Of a DNA stretch of 64,000 bases, positions 8,799 to 23,700 are shown one piece after another; position 1 is the first letter of the stretch, and each line of letters begins with the position of its first letter. The stretch is taken from NCBI GenBank assembly GCA_014843695.1, contig CM026390.1, positions 95,214,020 to 95,278,019 on the forward strand, given 5' to 3'. This stretch comes from Archivesica marissinica. Its lineage: Eukaryota > Mollusca > Bivalvia > Venerida > Vesicomyidae. Position numbers and translations under genes: made by a program. A model generated the notes under the pieces. That model ran no database searches. It saw nothing but the letters and a program-made list of their open reading frames with translations, and was not told the origin of the DNA.

Positions 8799-11700
8799 CT
8801 GAAAATACAATGAAGACAAATAAATACACTAGTACATTAAATCTTTCTCTAGTTGAAAATTAGTAAAATCCGCATTGATATTTTGTCAACCTGTGGTGTT
8901 TTTAACTTGTTACTGCCGAACAATCAGTCACGATTATGATTGGCAGGCCCGGTCTAGAACAGTTAGTTAATCTAAAATGTTACGTGCAAGTTAAAAAGAT
9001 AAAAGGATCTACACAGTTATAGTTAAAGCAGACTCTAAAGATTAGAGGGAGTACGAGTCTAAATTATTTGAATTACTTATTAATATATCCTATTATCCAT
9101 CATATAAAGGCATTAGCTTAGACCGTCTACATCCAGCGAATCTACATCCAGCAAATCTACATCCAGCGAATCTACATCCAGCGAATTTACATCCAGCAAA
9201 TCTACATCCAGCGAATCTACATCCAGCGAATCGAATCTACATCCAGCTAATCTACATCCAGCGAATCTACATCCAGCGAATCGAATCTACATCCAGCGAA
9301 TCGAATCTACATCCAGCGAATCTACATCCAGCGAATCGTCTACATACATTATACCATCTGCACCCAGTGTACAAAGTAAGACCATACATGTAATTATTAC
9401 ACAAAACATATACTTAATGCTGTATCTAGCAACACTTACTGTATCCAGCGTAGTCTGTGAGACCGTGTAATACAAGATATTGAAGTTGGCTTTCTCTCTT
9501 TCCAAGATTCCAAATATGTCGGCTATGCGAATTGAATCTTTGGGTATATCCAACTGAACAACATTCGTATGCTGTTTCTGAAAACGTAAACATAACGTAT
9601 ATCTTACTTTTAGCTTTTATGTTTGAAATTCCGTGTCGCAATGCCAGTGTTCGTCCTGGTATATTGTACTGTGCAAATCTAGCATCGTAATTATAATGTG
9701 TACTATCTCTCCCAATGTTGCATCGCTAGGCATTGGTACTTTTGTAAGCTTAGTACTGAAATAAGCCTTCAGGGAAGTAAGCATGATACTAGTCTATTGG
9801 ACAATATCTTGACACATGTAGTTGGTGATACTTTTTTCGGGCCCCAAAAAGGGCGAACCCCATTTATTATTATACTTTGTTCTATAAATGTAAGACATTA
9901 TAGCCACATGTATGCGATAGGTTCACGGGATCAATGTGGATATCACTATGACAACTTACTGAAACTCCTGATGATGGGAAGTAGGTATGTATCAGGTCGT
10001 ATATTCTCGACATGGAGTTGGACAAACCAGACACATACAAGGTGACGGTGTAGCCATCGCCATATCTGAAATGAAAATAATCATAGTGCTAAATTACTGA
10101 CTCCACAAGAGTACTGTGCAAACAGACGTTTATGTATTATATATTTTAACACCGAGACTATTAATTGGGCCGAGCCTATTAGTTGGGCCATATCGAGTTT
10201 CTGAACATGTCATTTTGACAGAAGTTAAAAAGTGAAAAATCGACAGACTGGAACCCAGGCTACATACTGTTATCTAATTATAATTATTGAGCTTTATATA
10301 TATAAATTAATGACAGCTTCGTGTTTTATTACTACAAGTAGGCCAACAAACATACAAATTATATTCTTTGATATTTTGTTCATATTGACTTGCAACATAA
10401 ACCATTTCCTACTTGCAACATTCATCGCTTTCTACTTGCAACATAAACCATTTCCTACATGCAACATTCATCGCTTTCTACTTGCAACATTAACCATTTC
10501 CTACTTGCAACATTTATTGCTTTCCACTTGCAACATAAACCATTTCCTACTTGCAACATTCATCGCTTTCTACTTGCAACATTAACCATTTCCTACTTGC
10601 AACATTCATTGCTTTCTACTTGCAACATAAACCATTTCCTACTTGCAACATTCATCGCTTTCTACTTGCAACATAAACCATTTCCTACTTGCAACATTCA
10701 TCGCTTTCTACTTGCAACATAAACCATTTCCTACATGCAACATTCATCGCTTTCTACTTGCAACATTAACCATTTCCTACTTGCAACATTCATCGCTTTC
10801 TACTTGCAACATAAACCATTTCCTACTTGCAACATTCATCGCTTTCTACTTGCAACATAAACAATTTCCTACATGCAACATTCATCGCTTTCTACTTGCA
10901 ACATTAACCATTTCCTACTTGCAACATTCATCGCTTTCTACTTGCAACATTAACCATTTCCTACTTGCAACATCCATCATTTTCTACTTGCAACATTAAC
11001 CATTTCCTACTTGCAACATCCATCGCTTTCTACTTGCAACATTAATAACCATTTCCTACTCGCAACATTAATCATTTCCTACTTGCAACATTACTTGTTT
11101 CTACTGCTGCAACATTACTTGTTTCTACTGCGGCAACATTACTTGTTTCAACTGCTACAACATTACTTGTTTCTACTGCGGCAACATTACTTGTTTCTAC
11201 TGCTACAACATTACTTGTTTCTACTGCTACAACATTACTTGTTTCTACTGCTACAACATTACTTGTTTCTACTGCTGCATCATTACCTGTTTCTACTGCT
11301 ACAACATTACTTGTTTCTACTGCTGCAACATTACTTGTTTCTACTGCTGCAACATTACTTGTTTCTACTGCTATAACATTACTTGTTTCTACTGCTGCAA
11401 CATTACTGGTTTCTACTGCTACAACATTACTTGTGTTTACTGCTACAACATTACTTGTTTCTACTGCTACAACATTACTTGTTTCTACTGCTACAACATT
11501 ACTTGTTTCTACTGCTGCAACATTACTTGTTTCTACTGCTACAACATTACTTGTTTCTACTGCTGCAACATTACTTGTTTCTACTGCTGCAACATTACTT
11601 GTTTCTACTGCTACAACATTACTTGTTTCTACTGCTACAACATTACTTGTTTCTACTGCTACAACATTACTTGTGTTTACTGCTACAACATTACTTGTTT

Positions 11701-14700
11701 CTACTGCTACAACATTACTTGTTTCTACTGCAGCAACATTACTTGTTTCTACTGCTACAACATTACTTGTTTCTACTGCAGCAACATTACTTGTTTCTAC
11801 TGCTACAACATTACTTGTTTCTACTGCAGCAACATTACTTGTTTCTACTGCTACAACATTACTTGTTTCTACTGCTACAACATTACTTGTTTCTACTGCT
11901 ACAACATTACTTGTTTCTACTGCTGCAACATTACTTGTTTCTACTGCTACAACATTACTTGTTTCTACTGCTACAACATTACTTGTTTCTACTGCTGCAA
12001 CATTACTTGTTTCTACTGCTACAACATTACTTGTTTCTACTGCTGCAACATTACTTGTTTCTACTGCTGCAACATTACTTGTTTCTACTGCTACAACATT
12101 ACTTGTTTCTACTGCTACAACATTACTTGTTTCTACTGCTACAACATTACTTGTTTCTACTGCTACAACATTACTTGTTTCTACTGCTGCAACATTACTT
12201 GTTTCTACTGCTACAACATTACTTGTTTCTACTGCTGCAACATTACTTGTTTCTACTGCTGCAACATTACTTGTTTCTACTGCTACAACATTACTTGTTT
12301 CTACTGCTACAACATTACTTGTTTCTACTGCTACAACATTACTTGTTTCTACTGCTGCAACATTACTTGTTTCTACTGCTACAACATTACTTGTTTCTAC
12401 TGCTGCAACATTACTTGTTTCTACTGCTACAACATTACTTGTTTCTACTGCAGCAACATTACTTGTTTCTACTGCTACAACATTACTTGTTTCTACTGCA
12501 GCAACATTACTTGTTTCTACTGCTACAACATTACTTGTTTCTACTGCAGCAACATTACTTGTTTCTACTGCTACAACATTACTTGTTTCTACTGCAGCAA
12601 CATTACTTGTTTCTACTGCTACAACATTACTTGTTTCTACTGCAGCAACATTACTTGTTTCTACTGCTACAACATTACTTGTTTCTACTGCAGCAACATT
12701 ACTTGTTTCTACTGCTACAACATTACTTGTTTCTACTGCAGCAACATTACTTGTTTCTACTGCTACAACATTACTTGTTTCTACTGCAGCAACATTACTT
12801 GTTTCAACTGCTACAACATTACTTGTTTCTACTGCTACAACATTACTTGTTTCTACTGCAGCAACATTACTTGTTTCTACTGCTACAACATTACTTGTTT
12901 CTACTGCAGCAACATTACTTGTTTCTACTGCTACAACACTACTTGTTTCTACTGCTACAACATTACTTGTTTCTACTGCTACAACATTACTTGTTTCTAC
13001 TGCTACAACATTACTTGTTTCTACTGCTGCAACATTACTTGTTTCTACTGCTACAACATTACTTGTTTCTAATGCTACAACATTACTTGTTTCTACTGCT
13101 ACAACATTACTTGTTTCTACTGCTACAACATTACTTGTTTCTACTGCTACAACATTACTTGTTTCTACTGCTGCAACATTACTTGTTTCTACTGCTGCAA
13201 CATTACTTGTTTCTACTGCTACAACATTACTTGTTTCTACTGCTGCAACATTACTTGTTTCTACTGCTACAACATTACTTGTTTCTACTGCTACAACATT
13301 ACTTGTTTCTACTGCTACAACATTACTTGTTTCTACTGCAGCAACATTACTTGTTTCTACTGCTACAACATTACTTGTTTCTACTGCAGCAACATTATTT
13401 GTTTCTACTGCAGCAACATTACCTGTTTCTACTGCTACAACATTACTTGTTTCTACTGCAGCAACATTACTTGTTTCTACTGCAGCAACATTACCTGTTT
13501 CTACTGCTGCAACATTACTTGTTTCTACTGCAGCAACATTATTTGTTTCTACTGCAGCAACATTACCTGTTTCTACTGCTACAACATTACTTGTTTCTAC
13601 TGCAGCAACATTACTTGTTTCTACTGCAGCAACATTACCTGTTTCTACTGCTGCAACATTACTTGTTTCTACTGCAGCAACATTATTTGTTTCTACTGCA
13701 GCAACATTACCTGTTTCTACTGCTACAACATTACTTGTTTCTACTGCAGCAACATTACTTGTTTCTACTGCAGCAACATTACCTGTTTCTACTGCTGCAA
13801 CATTACTTGTTTCTACTGCAGCAACATTATTTGTTTCTACTGCAGCAACATTACCTGTTTCTACTGCTACAACATTACTTGTTTCTACTGCAGCAACATT
13901 ACCTGTTTCTACTGCTACAACATTATTTGTTTCTACTGCAGCAACATTATTTGTTTCTACTGCAGCAACATTACTATCAATATTTGGCCGTGACCCAAAG
14001 AAAAGTTAAATACAGTACAAAATAGGCGTTGTCTTACTTTTCTTTAAGGTGTTGTGAAGTTCCGAGGCATTTAAACTTGCCGTTCACCATGATTCCTATG
14101 CGATCACACAAAATATCACACTCTTCAAGGCTGTAAAACATTTATAGTTTGTGCATATTTATACGTCACTGCTGGTTACCTACTGGTTACCGGTGCAGTC
14201 GTTAGTAGCGTCATGAACCACATTTATCAACTGGTTATATATTTGGTGTAAAATAAATCTGTATTACAGTCAAACCTGAGTTAAGCAACCAGCCAGGGGA
14301 ATCACAGAATGTGGCTGATTAGCACAGGTGGCTGCTTAATAGAGGTAACATGTATAATAAAACAACATATTGGGAATCTGGAAACTGGCTGTTTAATACA
14401 GGTTGGCTGCTTAATAGAGGTAAATATTTGATCATGTTCCTCACAGGTACATATTTGATCATGTTCCTCACAGGTGCATATTTGATCATGTTCCTCACAT
14501 GTGCATATTTGATCATGTTCCTCACATGTGCATATTTGATCATATTCCTCACAGGTGCATATTTGATCATGTTCCTCACAGGTGCATATTTGATCATGTT
14601 CCTCACAGGTGCATATTTGATCATGTTTCTCACAGGTACATATTTGATCATGTTCCTCACAGGTGCATATTTGATCATGTTTCTCACAGGTACATATTTG

Positions 14701-17700
14701 ATCATGTTCCTCACAGGTACATAGTTGATCATGTTCCTCACAGGTGCATATTTGATCATGTTTCTCACAGGTACATATTGGATCATGTTCCTCACAGGTA
14801 CATATTTGATCATGTTCCTCACATGTACATATTTGATCATGTTCCTCACAGATACATAGTTGATCATGTTCCTCACATGTACATATTTGACATAAATAAA
14901 GTTGATTGTGTTTTTAAATCTGGCAAATAAAAATAAATATAATTGCTTGATACTTTACAGTTGTTTGGATTTGTGATTATGTTAAAGACGACAATAGTTC
15001 ATCATACCTATGTGAAGTAAGGATTATAGCCTGTCCATTTCTCTTGGCATCTAGCAAACAGTTCCATGCCAGACGCTTGGCAGTAGGGTCCATCCCTGTC
15101 GTGGGTTCATCCTGCAAATAAACAACAATTATATTGGCATATTATGTGATTGTCATAATGACAGAATGATTGTTCATCAAATCCAATCTCTAACTAATAT
15201 TATCTTGTTCTTGAATATAATTCAAAGGGATTTTGTGACACTGTTATTACGATATAAATACTAGGGTCAATTAATTCAAGAATGATTGTGTGACACTGTT
15301 ATTTCGATATAATTAAATACCGGTAAAGGACAACCGAAATAATTGAACAAAAAAACATTATCTTGCTCTATGTGTCTTTGTTTGTTAATTTAGTATTGCA
15401 CCAAATTGACGTCAAAATCGCGACTTTCCAGATTAATCTTGTAGAGGAAGACATCGCAGAACAAAAAAGGTACACTGATCTGATACGAGCCAGCCACATC
15501 TCTTCACAAGTCAGCGAAAACATCCTCACTTTAAAGAATCTGACAGAGGCAAGGGGAACGTGATTGACGGGCATTAACACACATGAAATAACTCGACTAC
15601 GAAGAGCCACCTGGTGGATGTGTGCATCCGTCGTGTAGAACTATAGTCTGTATCATAAACAATGCGACGGACAAAACTACTCTATTCTGACGTTCGAAAT
15701 TCACTATACAATCACATCATTGTGTAATTTAAGTATATCATACTTGCTATAGAATAAAGCAATAAATAAAATTACTATTTATAGGACTAGATTCTGGCAG
15801 CGGCGATGGTACTTGTGATCGTCATAATGCAGAAGTCTTATGGCACCAATACTTATATAAAATACACGGAACTTACCAAAAACATGACTGCAGGGTCTCC
15901 CAGGAGAGCAATAGCCAGTGACAGTTTTCTCTTCATACCTCCACTGCACGACTTTACTATCTTATCCTTAATCTTGTCAAGTTGAAGTCTATTCATCACT
16001 TTCTCAACAGCCTACAATGGAACGGTATGATTTCATGATTTCATGTACATGTTGTATTCGGTGTTTATAACACCTGTGTGTTTGTTTTGGTCTGTCGCAT
16101 CAGTCAGTCACTTCATTCTGCACTGCTCAATGTACAATTCTCAACATTGGCAACACCTATCTAACCTCCAATGTGCCGCCACACTCAACACTCTCTTGTT
16201 CAAGGTGATGGACATCTCACTCCAGACAGTAACACTATATTTTCTCTCAATCTACATCGCTTTCATCGTATAATGTTTTGCGGTTTAGTTTAAACATTAT
16301 TTATTTCAGTACTTTACCGGTACATGTACATAATAGATTTAAAATTTTACATATAAATTAATAGCAATAGACTGAAAGGGATTAGAATGACAGAAAACTT
16401 ATATAGTTCTTCTCCCTATTTTAAATTAGTTTTGCGGTTTAAAACGCACAAACAGCTTAGGTCATATGGCGGAACTGCAGCTGTTATTTGTGAACGAAGA
16501 CTGACCCCGGCTGTTCCTTTGAGCAGTATTTAGGGCACAAGCAAGCCAGCTGAATAGCTTCCTCACATGAAAGAATGACACACCATAACACTCGTTATCC
16601 TTCCAATAGTCGGGCAATAACTGATAGAGAAATAAATAAAGAAATGCATGATATATGCACATCACCTGTTTTCGAGCACTACCGTCTATTCCCTTCAAGT
16701 TAGCGTGCAAGTTCAGCATGTTCGTAATATTCAGATACGGATCCAGCGCATTTTCCTGAGGACAGTATCCAATATTGTGGCCAACAACTGAAGACCCGGG
16801 TTCAATCCTAAAAGGCAAACAACATTGTTAACTGTAACGAAACCATTTATATTGAGAATAAAACATACATCCATCAATTTATATCTCGCCCATATATATA
16901 TATTTTTTTAATTTAATTTATTTACAATCTATGTGTATCTACAAGTACATAATCTAAAAAAAGTCAAGAAATTGACATAGAATATTTTGTAGCTCTCATC
17001 CCCTCTCGCCCTCTCAATTTCTCACACCAAGCACTCTAACAACCATACACACATTCATACAGCATACGCACATATTGAGAATAGTGTGTGTTTTACGTTT
17101 ATTTATCGTCTCTACCGGTTGCCCATATGAGCGACGCCTCCTGAAGAGATTAGTCATATTAGATTTTTGGAGGAGAGTGCAATGATACAGACAGAGACCC
17201 ATTCCAGAGTCTCCACTGGTTCTTTTACGTGCACAGTGTAAAGCACCGACACGAGACCTCAGTTTAACGTCCCATCTGAAAGACTGTTAATTTTATTAGG
17301 GTCAGACGGGGGATCGAACCTGCGATCCCTGGATTACCAATCCAGCGTGTTACCACTGGACTACAGATCCGTCTGCGGATATATTGAGAATAAATATACA
17401 TCCATCAATTTATATCTCACCCCCATAATTATACTAGATTAAACTGATAATAAAATATAGAAATTAATTAACAACATAAGCTGTTTTATTTAATAACTGT
17501 TATGAGGAATCTGGTACTAAATATGCACAAACTAATCCGAGATCGAAACCTAATGATTTCGCAAGGCGTAAGGGAATCAACCAATAACAAAGATCCGATT
17601 CACCATCAGAGATATTTTAATTAACATAACTAACAGTGACGCTGGATGGAGAGCAGGGCTTATTTTTGTGGTCAGCTAAAAAGACTAAAATATCTGGAAT

Positions 17701-20700
17701 AAAAGCATGATATTGAGCTTTATAAGATCTACTAGGAGCCAATTCATGTCGTTTGGATTATGTGTGTGTTTTACGTTTATTTATTATCGCTACCGGTTGC
17801 CCATATGAGCAACGCCTCCTGAAGAGATTGGTCATTTTAGATTTTGGAGGATAGTGCAATGATACAGACAGAGTCCTATTCCAGAGTCTCCTCTGGTTCT
17901 TTTACGTGCACGGTGTAAGCACCGACACGAGACCTCGGTTTAACGTCCCATCTGAAAGACTGTTAATTTTATTAGTGTCAGATGGGGGGATTGAACCTGC
18001 GATCACTGGATTACCAGTCCAGCGTGTTACCACTGGACTACAGATTATGGACAATCATGTATATATAAAGAATACATTTTGGAGGTTTATTTGAGAACAA
18101 TAGAGGTAAATATGTGGTCAGCCGGTCGTTGTGTATATTCAAAATGGCGAACTAGAAAAACCGGTTTGATTTGTGTTAGATCAACAGTAACTGTGAAAAT
18201 CAATATATACCTTACACAATGTCTGGTGTTCGAAATGCTAAGGATGGAGGTGGTAAGGAAGATACACCTGTGCACGAAAGTAAGGACAATAAAGAAAGTA
18301 GATATGTGTCTCATTTACCTCTCTCCCAAGATATAGCATCTACCAAACGACGAATCCAATACTCCCGTCAGAATGTTGAAGGTGCTTGATTTACCCGCAC
18401 CGTTTACGCCAAGAAGTCCGAAACACTGAATAAATGTAAATAAATATACATTGATATCATGCTAGACAAGTTACGCATGACTATTTTATATATAGGTTGT
18501 TATCAGGAGCAGTTCCGGGAATCGGTGTTAGACGAGCGTGAATTGACTACGGTCGTTTGGGGGCATGCCTGGCCATACAAATTGCGGGAGCTCTTTGCAT
18601 GCATCTTCAGCTCTAGGTGGGATTTCCTTAACTCTAACTCTATGTAGGTGATAGATTTATTTTCTCACCTTTCTCATGCTTTTGGTGCACTTTGTGTTTT
18701 ATTTATCGTCGCTACCGGTTGCCCATATGAGCGACGCCTCCTGAAGAGATTAGTCATTTTAGTTTTTTGGAGGATAGTGCAATGATACTGACAGAGACCC
18801 ATTCCAGAGTCTCCTCTGGTTCTTTTACGTGCACGGTGTACAGCACCGACACGAGACCTCGGTTTAACGTCCCATCTGAAAGACTGTTAATTTTATTAAG
18901 GTCAGACGAGGTATCGACATACTGTGGTGCACGAATTATGCCAGCCAATATACTCGCAAGAATGATGTACAGCCAATATACTCGCACGAATGATGTACAA
19001 TAAAGTGAGGAGTTCATTGGAATGTGGGAATTTATTAACATTGATATTGATTATACAAATAAATGTGGATGCGGAAATAAACGGAAACAATACGACTTGT
19101 ACGTGATATCTAATTAGCATAAAGTAGTAGCCTACCTGGTTAGACAGATTTATCTCAAACCCCCAAAAAAAGCCTGTCTATATGTGAGAAAAAATCAGAC
19201 TTTATCTGCCAACAGAGGTAATAGAATAGCCAGCGAGGTCACTCATTGTACACGTGCGCCATTTAAAATAACAAAGAATACTGTGGCTACCAGGGTTCAT
19301 TCTAGGTCAGAATTGTTGGGAGAAGTGAGAAAGCGCGTGATCGCTTCCTTAAAATTTAATGGTGTTCTTTAATATACTTCTGCAAAATAGGGTTAAAATG
19401 CACAGTACAACCATTAAATACAACATTTGAATAGAAGGAGTGCTTTATAATGGGCCAGTGTATCTTACTAGACAAAATTTGGTTTGAAAATCGTAAAAAA
19501 AAATATATTTAGGGAGAAGAGGGCGAAGTCAGGGTCCCTAGGGCGACAATTTCGCCCACATCGCCCTCTAGAATGATCCCTGGGCTACATACCTGTCCTG
19601 ATGGTACACCGAAGCTCAATCCATTTATAGCGTGAACATTTGACTTGCTGCCACTATATACCTGAATCGATAAATGATTTTAAAATGTAAAATGTAAGGT
19701 GGTTACAAATTTCATGAAAACAACAGAAAAACTACCAATCAATGACATTATCATACATTATACTTTGCATAACTTTTCCTCTCAATCATCCGACACAAGT
19801 TTCCAAAATACCAAATGAAATGTTTTGGCTGTCCGATTAGTGCAGTGGTTAGCGAGCTCGCATCTCACCAATGCAACCCGGGTTTCGATCCTCGGATCAG
19901 GTAGTATGTGAGATGGTACGGTGGTCGCCAGATCGGACCGGTGGGTTTCCTCCCACACAAATGACCACATTTAAGCTTTCATCCACGCCAACGAGAGTGA
20001 TTAATATAAGTTGTTAAAACTTGCTTCGCTATCGTTGTAAAATAAATAAAGTTATAAAAAAATGAAATCTAATAACTAATTTCAACACAATTTGAAGTGG
20101 AGGTAATAAGCCCAAAATAAGCCCAAAACAAGCAAGATAACGTAAGAGATTCATTACACGTGCATGTACTTATATCACATCCACCCACAGAGACAGTAAG
20201 TAGTATGTTCCATATGGACATTTCTCATGTCCGCCAAGAGAGATAAGACAGTATATACTCTATGAAGATGTTCCATGCTGACTATACCATTTTGTAGAGA
20301 CAGAAATTTGTGAATACCTTATGCAGATTTCCCACCACCACGACATCGCCTATGCAATTACCGCTATCAATTCTGTTGTTTTCGGCAACAACGTCACTAT
20401 CTTCATCTACACTCTCCTTTCTGTTGCATTCATATTGTCTGCAAGTTTAATGGATCTGTTGTATTTTATGCTTTTCAATGAATGATAAGAGTTTTCTCAG
20501 TGAAAGAAAAAACGCCATCTTCCACTTTTTTCAAACAGTGAAAGATGGCAGTTTCTCTGCCATGTTGTGTTACGTATTCATGTATGGTTGGCTGTACTGT
20601 TGTATTTTAGCTATTTTCTGACTATCATGACAGAACAGTAACTGTTAATTATAAAGTAATATATTCTAATGAATTTGTTTTGTCTGTAGTTTTTAAAATG

Positions 20701-23700
20701 TTCACAGCAAACAGAAACTAACTTGAAAATTATACAAGATCTATTTCTTATTACGGACGTTCACAAAACATAAGTGGTTGTATGGTTGTGTATTGTAGAG
20801 AAATGAGGCTCCCGACAGGGGCAGTCAATATGAAATAAATTTGATAACAACTATTATATTAGCCAAAATCATTGGAAATCATAAAAGATAAAAACATGTG
20901 TGTTTCTAATTTAAAGATCAATGTACCTTGAGCAGCAGCAGCTTGAATCGGCCCAGAGTGTGAGGATGAAGAACACAACTCCCTCAATAGCCATGATAAG
21001 CAAATTCCAACCGATCAAATCGAACGAAAATGGGTTTACATAAACGTCTACTCCAAATCGTTCATATATAATGGTCTTTATTTGGTTATCAATGAGGTCC
21101 AGCAGACCACCACTCATCGCATATGGCGGGAATATGAGGAACGCTTTACGCAGGATAAGGTATGTATCCTTCATTGCCTGCAAACAATAGTAAACACTCA
21201 ATTACTAAATGGATGAATTCACACGTGATACATACATGTATTCTGCAAATCTTATATGACAAATGAGAGTGAGACAGTAATTTAGAGTGCGGACATTGTA
21301 AATAAAACATAATAATTATATATCTGGGTACATAACATCCACACAAATGAGAGTGAGACAGTAATTTAGAGTGCGGACATTGTAAATAAAACATAATAAT
21401 TATATATCTGGGTACATAACATCCACACAAATAGTTTCGGCATTGCCGCACGAATACCTTTCTTGTGCAGAGGATACTGCACAATGAGACGTAAATGTAA
21501 GTAAATTGATAAAATGCTTGTATCTGCTAACACACGAATAATAAGTAGTGTGTATTATTTTGTTTTCACAGTTAGTAAACAACAACAACACAGGATTACA
21601 GGCATAAACTTCTCACTCAATTATTTATGAACCGTATTCTAAACAATGCGACGGACAAAACTACTTTATTCTGACGTTCGAAATTCGCTATATTCAGATG
21701 GATCTGTAGTCCAGTTGTAACACGCTGGACTGGTAATCCAGGGATCGCAGGTTCGATCCCCTGTCTGACCCTAATAAAATTAACAGTCTTTCAATCGGGA
21801 CTTTAAACCGAGGTCTCGTGTCGGGGCTTTACACTGTGCACGTAAAAGTCCAGAGAAGATTCTGGAATGGGTCTCAGTCTGTATCATTGCATTATCCTCC
21901 AAAATTCTAAAATGACTAATCTCTTCAGGAGGCGTCACTCATAGGGAAACCAGTAGCGACGATAAATAAACGTAAATCAAACAAATTTCTGCACTGACAG
22001 GAAATATGTTGTGACCACGCACACTATTGTGGAGTTTGTGAAGGGAGCTACGCCACTGACGATTCTCTACTGGTAAACATTTGCTGTTACATTTATTTAT
22101 CGTCGCTACCGGTTGCCCATATGAGCGACGCCTCCTGAAGAGATTAGTCATTTTAGATTTTTGGAGGATAGAGCAATGATACAGACAGAGGCCCATTCCA
22201 GAATCTCCTCTGGTTCTTTTACGTGCACGGTGTAAAGCACCGACATGAGACCTTTTATTGGTGTCAGATGAGGGAACCTTCGATCCCTAGATTCCAAGTC
22301 CATCGTGTTAACCACTGGACTACGTCCGTCTGTACTGGTAAACTATAAACACATCTAGATATATCTACACTTTATAACAATCACCTTTCTTTTTCACATC
22401 AACAGGAAAGTAACTATTTGAACGTGATATGAATATTGCAAGTAAATATACATGTACATGTACACAATCTAGACTAGAATGTCGAACTACTAAAGCAAAC
22501 AGTGACTGAAACATTTATACTAACCTCCTTGTCCGTTCCGCTTTGGAAGTAGTTAAGCGCAAAGTTCAAGAGAACACATATCATACCGGTGAACATCAGA
22601 GAACAGAATATGGTGAGGAATGCAGTTCCAGACGTTGAAAATCTCTTTGTAACAAGGTATGCAAAGGTAATCGAGGCAAAACTGCAAATAACCAAGAAAC
22701 ACTCTCCAGTATTATATGACACAGTAGTAGCAGACGAACTTGAGAAGATACATACATGTAGTGGCATATACGTGTTGTTCGTAATACGACCTTCACTGTG
22801 AATATGCGACGAGAATACATCTATAATGTAACATTGCTATGACTACGGGACGAGAATACATCTATAATGTAACATCACTATGACTACGGGATGAGAATAC
22901 ATCTATAATGTAACATCACTATGACTACGGGATGAGAATATATCTATAATGTAACATCTCTATGACTACGGGATGAGAATACATCTATAATGTAACATTG
23001 CTATGACTACGGGATGAGAATACATCTATAATGTAACATTGCTATGACTACAGGACGAGAATACATCTATAATGTAACATCACTATGACTACGGGATGAG
23101 AATACATCTATAATGTAACATCTCTATGACTACGGGATGAGAATACATCTATAATGTAACATTGCTATGACTACGGGACAAGAATACATCTATAATGTAA
23201 CATCTCTATGACTACGGGATGAGAATACATCTATAATGTAACATCGCTATGACTACGGGACGAGAATACATCTATAATGTAACATCACTATGACTACGGG
23301 ATGAGAATACATCTATAATGTAACATCACTATGACTACGGGATGAGAATATATCTATAATGTAACATCACTATGACTACGGGATGAGAATATATCTATAA
23401 TGTAACATCACTATGACTACGGGATGAGACTATATCTATAATGTAACATCACTATGACTACGGGATGAGAATACATCTATAATGTAACATCTCTATGACT
23501 ACGGGATGAGAATACATCTATAATGTAACATTGCTATGACTACGGGACAAGAATACATCTATAATGTAACATCTCTATGACTACGGGATGAGAATACATC
23601 TATAATGTAACATCGCTATGACTACGGGATGAGAATACATCTATAATGTAACATCACTATGACTACGGGATGAGAATATATCTATAATGTAACATCACTA

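Noticed and set aside
11383..14025. 880- and 858-codon plus-strand ORFs
   Set aside because: They are translations of the 24-bp minisatellite in two frames (units ending HYLFLLLQ and STATTLLV). The unit is a multiple of 3 without stops, and the array lies antisense within an ABCA intron.
17290..17375. Genuine tRNA-Thr gene
   Set aside because: Anticodon arm and boxes are good, but acceptor and T stems do not pair and the same body follows in seven copies, so it is a SINE head.
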